Source: a bacterium
GTDB lineage: Bacteria; Chloroflexota; Dormibacteria; UBA8260; Bog-877
Length of the DNA stretch: 9,524 bases
Direction of reading: 5' to 3'
NCBI GenBank assembly: GCA_021817185.1
Contig: JAKAVU010000100.1
Coordinates: 1 to 9,524, forward strand
Position numbers and translations under genes: made by a program. The first letter of the stretch is position 1; each line of letters begins with the position of its first letter. The notes below the pieces were generated by a model, which did no database searches, had not been told where the DNA came from, and saw only the letters and a program-made list of their open reading frames with translations. Positions 5,522 to 9,524 of the stretch are shown here, piece after piece.

Positions 5522-5640
5522 TCAGCGCTTGCCAGGCGCCTGGTGTTCGTGGTCCAGCAGACGGTCGATCGCGGCTCGTGGCACGACCATATGCCGCCCA
5601 AAGCGAATGCAGGGGAATCACCAACGCTCTGCGCAGCAGC
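5522..5640 (-). pseudogene. Excisionase-like relic, C-terminal half, frameshifted
   Basis: On the minus strand, 5617-5522 reads PCIRFGRHMVVPRAAIDRLLDHEH to a TGA. This is the typical end of an excisionase/MerR-like HTH_17 protein (family pattern: 'G.iP.iRfGRr.lvPraAld+ll'). Just upstream, in the neighbouring frame, comes LLRRALVIP, the expected preceding 'l.RRG.iP'. The two frames join at a run of four C's (plus-strand GGGG 5612-5615), where three C's would give one continuous protein. Nothing of the N-terminal half remains above about 5640, where an integrase relic begins on the other strand. It is therefore a broken gene. A sequencing error in the homopolymer could explain the frameshift but not the missing N-terminus. 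Confidence 0.6.
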
Positions 5641-5775
5641 ATGAGCCCGATACTCGTGGCCAAGATCGCCGACGTCAGGTCGCTGCGGATGATCGAGCGG
5701 GTCTACAGCCACCTCACCAAGGACGATGCCTACGACGCGATGATGGTGATGCTTCGGACCTCGCGAGACCGATAG
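5641..5775 (+). pseudogene. Tyrosine integrase relic, C-terminal end with the catalytic Tyr
   Basis: The last 44 codons of an open frame read like the end of a phage-type tyrosine recombinase: SPILVAKIA, then SLRMIERVYSHLTKDDAYDAM. The Tyr of RVYSHL is the residue that attacks DNA in intact enzymes. The catalytic His usually found as 'aGH.sl' has become ADVRSL, and everything upstream (the R and HxxR motifs, core-binding domain and N-terminus) is absent in any frame. The frame technically continues upstream to a GTG at 5578, but that part is the reverse of the excisionase relic and not integrase-like. The protein is not functional. Confidence 0.7.
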
Positions 5776-5854
5776 CGGGCGGCAGCGCCTCTGGGTGACC
5801 GAATCACCTACCCGTGGTAGCACGCAGATGCCCAAAACTCACCCCAGCTAGGAG

Positions 5855-5921
5855 TTACCGGCTTTCGGATGACTGTGATAGCCTGAAGCCTGTAATTCCC
5901 CTCTGGTATGAAGTACTGGAG
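5855..5921 (+). promoter_or_regulatory. Candidate promoter and ribosome site for the abiE operon
   Basis: TGATAGCCT (5876-5884) looks like an extended -10, with a weak TTACCG 18 bases upstream. The 7-base tandem AGCCTGA/AGCCTGT (5880-5893) overlaps its downstream edge. GGAG at 5918-5921, 5 bases before the ATG, is the likely ribosome site. Known AbiEi antitoxins repress their own promoter by binding repeats there, so this tandem is a candidate operator (inference). Confidence 0.35.
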
Positions 5922-5926
5922 TCTCT

Positions 5927-6739
5927 ATGTTAGATCCAGCCGGAATCAGCGCCCGGGGTCGGGCCGAACTGACGCAGGTCATGGGCGGCGGCGGTCGTTT
6001 CATCGCGCCGCAAGACTTGGTCGACACGCTCGGCATTGACGCGGATGCGGCAGCCAAGAAGCTGTCCCGCTGGGCCGAGGACGGATGGGTGCGACGGGTC
6101 CGTCGCGGTCTCTACATCCCAGTCCCGGTCGACGCCGCCAATCCCGCGGGGTGGTCGGAGGACCCCCTGCTGGTGGCGGCTGAGATCTGGTCGCCATGCT
6201 ACTTCACCGGGTGGACCGCCGCCCACCACTGGTCGCTGACCGAGCAAGTGTTCCGGGCGACGGTGCTCAAGACGACGCGACGGGTCAGATCCTCACCCGT
6301 CCATCTGCTCGACCACGAGTACCTCCTAAGCCATGTTCCCGCCGATGCTCTGGCATGGGGATTGAAGTCGGTCTGGCTCGCCGACACCCGGGTCCAGTTC
6401 GCGGACCCCGCTCGGACGGTGATCGACATCCTCGACACCCCGGCGGTTGGCGGGGGCATACGGCACGGGGCCGATGTGGTGGCGAGCTATCTCGCCGAAC
6501 ACGACTGGCGCGCTTTGGTCGAGTATGGGGACCGGCTCGGAAACCGCGCGGTGTTCAAGCGACTCGGCTACCTCGTCGAGGCGTTGGGCGATGCTCACCC
6601 TGACCTGGTGTCGGCATGTCAGGAGCGCCTCTCGTCAGGCATCTCGCCCCTCGATCCGAGCGGACCGTCGGGTGGCCGGCGCAACATGCGCTGGGGCCTG
6701 CGGGTCAACGCCACCGTCATACAGGAGGGGGCGTCGTGA
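5927..6739 (+). CDS. abiEi: AbiEi antitoxin (type IV toxin-antitoxin system)
   Basis: This 270-residue protein has an N-terminal winged helix (about residues 18-67: GGGGRFIAPQDLVDTLGI, then KKLSRWAEDGWVRRVRRGLYIPVP), the hallmark of AbiEi-family antitoxins. The AbiEi domain follows: AEIWSPCYFTGWTAAHHWSL, then FADPARTVIDILDTP, then GNRAVFKRLGYLVEAL. In studied AbiE systems this protein counters the AbiEii nucleotidyltransferase without binding it directly and represses the operon. The ATG at 5927 has GGAG at 5-base spacing. Its TGA overlaps the GTG of abiEii (GTGA), so the two are translationally coupled. The length is near the family norm, and order and coupling agree with an intact system. 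In phage-borne or chromosomal contexts such systems give abortive infection and stabilise mobile DNA. Confidence 0.9.
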   Translation: MLDPAGISARGRAELTQVMGGGGRFIAPQDLVDTLGIDADAAAKKLSRWAEDGWVRRVRRGLYIPVPVDAANPAGWSEDPLLVAAEIWSPCYFTGWTAAHHWSLTEQVFRATVLKTTRRVRSSPVHLLDHEYLLSHVPADALAWGLKSVWLADTRVQFADPARTVIDILDTPAVGGGIRHGADVVASYLAEHDWRALVEYGDRLGNRAVFKRLGYLVEALGDAHPDLVSACQERLSSGISPLDPSGPSGGRRNMRWGLRVNATVIQEGAS

Positions 6740-7908
6740 TCCCGCAGCGGGAGCTTGCGGCGCTGCGCGCCGAGTGGACCCTCGATCAAGGCGTCATCGA
6801 GCGGGACTACATCCTCGGCTGGCTGCTCGCCGGCATCGCCCACCACGAGGCGCTCAACCGCACCTGGGTCTTCAAGGGCGGTACCTGTCTGCGCAAGTGC
6901 TACTACGAGACCTTCCGCTTCTCCGAGGATCTCGACTTCACCATCGTCGACGGCGGGCCGGAGGAGCCGGATGATCTGACCCGAGTCTTCGGTGAGATTT
7001 CTGAGTGGCTCCTAGAGGAGTCCGGCATCGAGCTGGTGCTCGACGAGCGGTCGTTCCAGAGGCGGCAGAACCGGCGCGGCCGTCCGACGACTCAGGGGCG
7101 GATCGCCTACCGCGGCCCCAATGGCAATCCCAACATGCCGAAGGTGAAGCTCGACCTCACCGCGGACGAGGTTCTGGTCGACCGGCCGTTCGTACGTCCG
7201 GTGGGACACCCGTATAGCGATCACCTGCCGGCGACCGGGGTGCTCTGCTACTCCATCACCGAACTGTTCGGGGAGAAGCTGCGGGCACTCGCCGAGCGTT
7301 GTCGGCCACGCGACCTCTACGACGTCGTCCATATGCACCGACACCCTGACCTCATCGGCCTCGCGCCAGCGGTCCGCAGGGTGCTGGAACGCAAGTGCGC
7401 TCATGCGGGAATCGAGGTGCCCACCGTGGCATCGATCGAGACCTCGCCGTTCCGAGCCGAGATCGAGAGCGAGTGGGAGAACATGCTCGGCCACCAGTTA
7501 CCCCGGCCGCTCGCACCCTTTGAGGGTTTCTGGGGTGCACTCGAGGACGTCTTCTCGTGGCTCGCCGGAACCCTCCAGATTCGGGCGCTCCCCAGGGCCG
7601 AGGTCGGCAAGGTCACGGAGTGGGAGGCACCGAAGGCGATCACGTCATGGCGGCGGAAGGTGCCGCTCGAACTCTTGCGGTACGCCGGCGCGAATCGCCT
7701 CAAGGTCGATATCGACTACAGAGCCGAGCAAGGACGGCAGGGAGCCCGCCGCGTCGAGCCGTACTCGCTGCGACACACCCAGGACGGCAACCTCGTCCTC
7801 TTCGTCGTGAACGACGAGGGCAACCTTCGCAGCTACCGCGTCGACAGGATCGCCGCGATTCGGCCGACCGCCGTCTCGTTCACCCCGAAGTTCCAGGTGG
7901 AATTCTGA
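6736..7908 (+). CDS. abiEii: AbiEii nucleotidyltransferase toxin with C-terminal WYL-like domain
   Basis: This type IV toxin is of the DNA polymerase-beta-type nucleotidyltransferase family; characterised relatives (MenT, AbiEii) act on nucleotides or tRNA. The motifs are present: KGGTCLRK (47-54) followed by SEDLDF (63-68), then MPKVKLDLT, then ITELFGEKLRALAERCRPRDLYD. The GTG at 6736 is chosen because AGGAGGGGG lies just upstream and it overlaps the abiEi stop; an in-frame ATG at 6616 would run through abiEi. Residues about 315-390 form an extra domain: LELLRYAGANRLKVDIDYR, then RRVEPYSLRHTQDGNLVLF, then NLRSYRVDRIAAIRP. This follows the WYL-domain pattern (vePy.l....g..yL....~lr.yrldRI), a ligand- or nucleic-acid-sensing fold. 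The protein is 390 residues. The toxin identity is firm and the WYL assignment good but not proven. Confidence 0.88.
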   Translation: MIPQRELAALRAEWTLDQGVIERDYILGWLLAGIAHHEALNRTWVFKGGTCLRKCYYETFRFSEDLDFTIVDGGPEEPDDLTRVFGEISEWLLEESGIELVLDERSFQRRQNRRGRPTTQGRIAYRGPNGNPNMPKVKLDLTADEVLVDRPFVRPVGHPYSDHLPATGVLCYSITELFGEKLRALAERCRPRDLYDVVHMHRHPDLIGLAPAVRRVLERKCAHAGIEVPTVASIETSPFRAEIESEWENMLGHQLPRPLAPFEGFWGALEDVFSWLAGTLQIRALPRAEVGKVTEWEAPKAITSWRRKVPLELLRYAGANRLKVDIDYRAEQGRQGARRVEPYSLRHTQDGNLVLFVVNDEGNLRSYRVDRIAAIRPTAVSFTPKFQVEF

Positions 7909-7945
7909 TCATCGAGCTTGGTGTGCTTCGATGCCAGACGCAGGC

Positions 7946-8169
7946 TCAGTCCCACTCAGTGGGGGTACGAGGCGCTTCGCCAGCGCCACTCACAAGACGA
8001 TCGAGCGGGACTCGGGGACGAGGACCCGGCGGCCGATACGGATCGACGGGATCTTCCCTCGGCGGACGGCCTCGTAGGCGAAAGGACGGCTCATGCCGAG
8101 CGGCGCGGCCGCCTCCTCGACGGTGAGCGTGAGGCGGCCGGGAGAGGAAGTCGGGGCAATTGCTGCGGA
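7946..8169 (-). pseudogene. Excisionase-like HTH protein, frameshifted and without start
   Basis: On the minus strand, 8133-8017 reads LTLTVEEAAAPLGMSRPFAYEAV, then RRGKIPSIRIGRRVLVP. This is a textbook excisionase/HTH_17 domain that binds att DNA to steer an integrase. That frame then stops early (TGA 7990-7992), while the neighbouring frame continues RVPLDRLVSGAGEAP to 7946. One missing base in the C-run (plus GGGG 8014-8017) explains the switch. Upstream, the frame is open only to a TGA at 8170-8172 and has no ATG, GTG or TTG before the conserved part. It is thus damaged at both ends, although one frameshift could be a sequencing error. No integrase accompanies it in the window's right half. 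Confidence 0.7.
7951..7963. repeat. Short inverted repeat at the end of the excisionase relic
   Basis: CCCACT-C-AGTGGG is a perfect 6-bp palindrome around one base, 43 bases after the abiEii stop. It has no useful T-run. It could be a weak bidirectional terminator between converging genes or part of an old att region. Confidence 0.3.
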
Positions 8170-8208
8170 TCACCGAAATTCCCCACTTTGGATCACTGAA
8201 ATTCCCCA
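8167..8208. repeat. Two 19-bp direct repeats, IS21-like terminal repeats
   Basis: GGATCACCGAAATTCCCCA (8167-8185) and GGATCACTGAAATTCCCCA (8190-8208) differ at one base and are 4 bases apart. In reverse orientation they read TGGGGAATTTCnGTGATCC. From memory this resembles the multiple terminal repeats of IS21-family elements in high-GC bacteria. No istA or istB is present, so this would be a leftover end. The repeat is certain; the IS family is inferred. Confidence 0.6.
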
Positions 8209-8244
8209 GGCCCCGGGAGCTGCCCGAAGGGGGGCGGGCGGAGT

Positions 8245-8272
8245 CTAGCGCACGGCCATAGGCGACACCTCC
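8245..8272 (-). other. Strong ribosome site followed by a 4-codon ORF (cut-off gene start?)
   Basis: On the minus strand, GGAGGT (8272-8267) lies 7 bases before an ATG (8259-8257) that reads Met-Ala-Val-Arg and then stops at TAG (8247-8245). It begins 33 bases after the stop of the DUF4268 gene, where a co-transcribed next gene would start. The likeliest reading is a gene truncated by the insertion that brought the repeats at 8167-8208. A tiny leader peptide is possible. Confidence 0.35.
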
Positions 8273-8291
8273 AGGTCACCAGTAGCCGATT

Positions 8292-9524
8292 CTAACCCGG
8301 TCCTTCCTCCGAGATTGCAGAGCGGAGGCGCTCACCCGCCTCGATGAACCAGGACATGATCTCCTCGTGGTGCTCCAAATCGGTGATTCTTCCAGTGCCC
8401 GCCAAGACCACCGCGGCATGCCGATGCTTCGCGTCCGGCGGCCGCCACTCCAGCTCCCGGCCGCACCTTGCCTCAATCTGCGGGCGGCGCCCAAGTAGCC
8501 GGTCGAAGAGCTGCCGGTTCCGTTCGGTAGAAGCGGAGTCAATGTATAGTTCGTACTTGATTCGGGGCTCTCGCATGAAGGCTGCACTGTAGTGTCCGGA
8601 CGCAACGTCCGCATTCATGTCGAACCAGTTCTGAGAAGCGGGTGTGCCTCGGGTCTCGATCCAATCTGGATGGAGCGACTTAAGGCGTTCGGCGAACCGG
8701 GTCCAGAAGTCCAGGTACAGCTTCTGGCGCTCGGATCCAAGTTCGCGGGCCACTTCTACCAAGTCGCGACCGTCATCGGTCACCCACCACTGACCCCCTC
8801 GAATGGCTCGGCTGATTCCGGTCGCCTGCTCCAGAATGTGCCCGGCGAGACTAGATGGCGCGTACGACTTCCCGTTCAGCCCCCATCGAATGGGGCCGGC
8901 CGGGTCGTTGGTCCATTCCGCTGTGTCTGCCCCTGGATTCGACTCCAGCCAGATGGCAACTCGCGTCTTGAGGTCGTCGTTGATTCCAGCTGGCCTGAGG
9001 TGTAGCTCCGTGCCCTCCTCCAGGAGGGCAGCTTCCACTAGTCGGCTAATTGTGGTCACATCGCGCTGCCTTTGGCGCTTCTCGTCGACGGCCTTGACCT
9101 CGGCCTGCCTCGGGGTGACCGTGAACTCCTCCACATCCCTGACTGGATAGAGCTGGGACGTCAATATGAGGACGTCGTGAGCCGTCCGATAGGCACTCAC
9201 TTGCACGAGAGTGAAGTCGATCCCCATCTCGTTGAGCCATACCGCCGTGGCCGTGACTACTGGAGGGTAGTCACCGGCAGCCACGACGATTCTGGGTCGC
9301 CGCAACGTTTCAACGTCGAGAGCGCCGCCGGCGTGTGACTCCAGTGCCTCGAGAGCTTCCTCGTCGGAGGTGGGTGAACCCACGCTGCTGAGAAAGCGGG
9401 CATACTGTTCGGCCAGCGATTCTGGCGTGAACCGACTGACCATCGCCGCGTACTTGATCGACTGCATCTCCACCGTGTCGGGGGCACGGTCCCTCTTGAG
9501 TTCGACCACCACAGGCCGGCCATC
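8292..9524 (-). CDS. DUF4268 protein with N-terminal nuclease motif and RAMA-like domain (5' end outside window)
   Basis: The reading frame is open to the window edge; at the edge it reads DGRPVVVELKRD, so the GTG at 9512 is internal. The D and ELK form the core of a PD-(D/E)XK nuclease whose first part is off the window. A middle section (codons about 8775-9020) reads GTELHLRP, then KTRVAIWLE, then GKSYAPSSLAGHIL, then GGQWWV. This resembles the RAMA/DUF4357 domain found in restriction and adenine-methylase-associated proteins. The C-terminal part (about 8320-8740: ERQKLYLDFWTRFAERL, then NWFDMN, then IKYELYID, then HHEEIMSWFIEAGERL) matches DUF4268, a domain common in restriction-like proteins. 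The visible length is 410 residues. Function is probably DNA cleavage or modification sensing (inference). The DUF4268 call is strong and the RAMA call moderate. Confidence 0.8.
   Translation of the reverse strand, partial: DGRPVVVELKRDRAPDTVEMQSIKYAAMVSRFTPESLAEQYARFLSSVGSPTSDEEALEALESHAGGALDVETLRRPRIVVAAGDYPPVVTATAVWLNEMGIDFTLVQVSAYRTAHDVLILTSQLYPVRDVEEFTVTPRQAEVKAVDEKRQRQRDVTTISRLVEAALLEEGTELHLRPAGINDDLKTRVAIWLESNPGADTAEWTNDPAGPIRWGLNGKSYAPSSLAGHILEQATGISRAIRGGQWWVTDDGRDLVEVARELGSERQKLYLDFWTRFAERLKSLHPDWIETRGTPASQNWFDMNADVASGHYSAAFMREPRIKYELYIDSASTERNRQLFDRLLGRRPQIEARCGRELEWRPPDAKHRHAAVVLAGTGRITDLEHHEEIMSWFIEAGERLRSAISEEGPG

Noticed and set aside
5433..5798. 121-codon + strand frame across the relic region
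   Set aside because: Its protein is Arg/Pro/Ser-rich without family features and lies out of frame over the integrase and excisionase relics.
6616..6735. ATG start for AbiEii at 6616
   Set aside because: It would overlap abiEi by over 120 bases in another frame and adds non-family residues; the GTG at 6736 has an ideal ribosome site and the coupled GTGA junction.

Overview
The window is very GC-rich DNA with GTG and ATG starts, some strong AGGAGG-type ribosome sites and tightly packed, partly overlapping genes. Gene style points to a high-GC bacterium, most likely an actinobacterium (inference; no rRNA or other taxonomic marker is present). It reads as a defence and mobile-element island.

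Left part (1-3555, + strand): the C-terminal end of a TM0106-type RecB-like nuclease/SF1 helicase; a truncated Mrr N-terminal (winged-helix) domain; a PD-(D/E)XK nuclease related to NucS/DUF91; a 90-aa Cys-rich protein of unknown function; and a divergent uracil-DNA-glycosylase-superfamily protein. All but the Cys-rich protein belong to families that handle DNA ends, restriction or base repair.

Middle (3541-5418): a three-gene minus-strand unit encoding a tyrosine-recombinase-like protein without a catalytic domain, a HigB/RelE (Gp49-like) toxin and a HigA/XRE antitoxin. The genes overlap or sit close together, and a perfect CATATC-N6-GATATG inverted repeat lies between toxin and antitoxin. 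The unit is bracketed by two imperfect direct repeats (3541-3598 and 5305-5418), which makes it a candidate small mobile toxin-antitoxin cassette.

Right-centre (5419-8291): a type IV AbiE toxin-antitoxin operon (abiEi-abiEii, joined by a GTGA overlap), in which the AbiEii toxin carries a C-terminal WYL-like domain. Relics of a recombination module flank it. On the left are the C-terminal end of a tyrosine integrase and half an excisionase, broken against each other near 5640. On the right are a second frameshifted excisionase and a pair of 19-bp repeats resembling IS21-family terminal repeats.

Right edge (8292-9524, minus strand): a nuclease-like protein running off the window, with an N-terminal ELK nuclease motif, a RAMA-like domain and a C-terminal DUF4268 domain.

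The common theme is nucleic-acid defence plus addiction modules, assembled by repeated insertion and decay of integrases, excisionases and IS ends. The intact candidate systems are AbiE with its WYL fusion, the HigBA cassette with its recombinase-like partner, and the nuclease/UDG cluster on the left.
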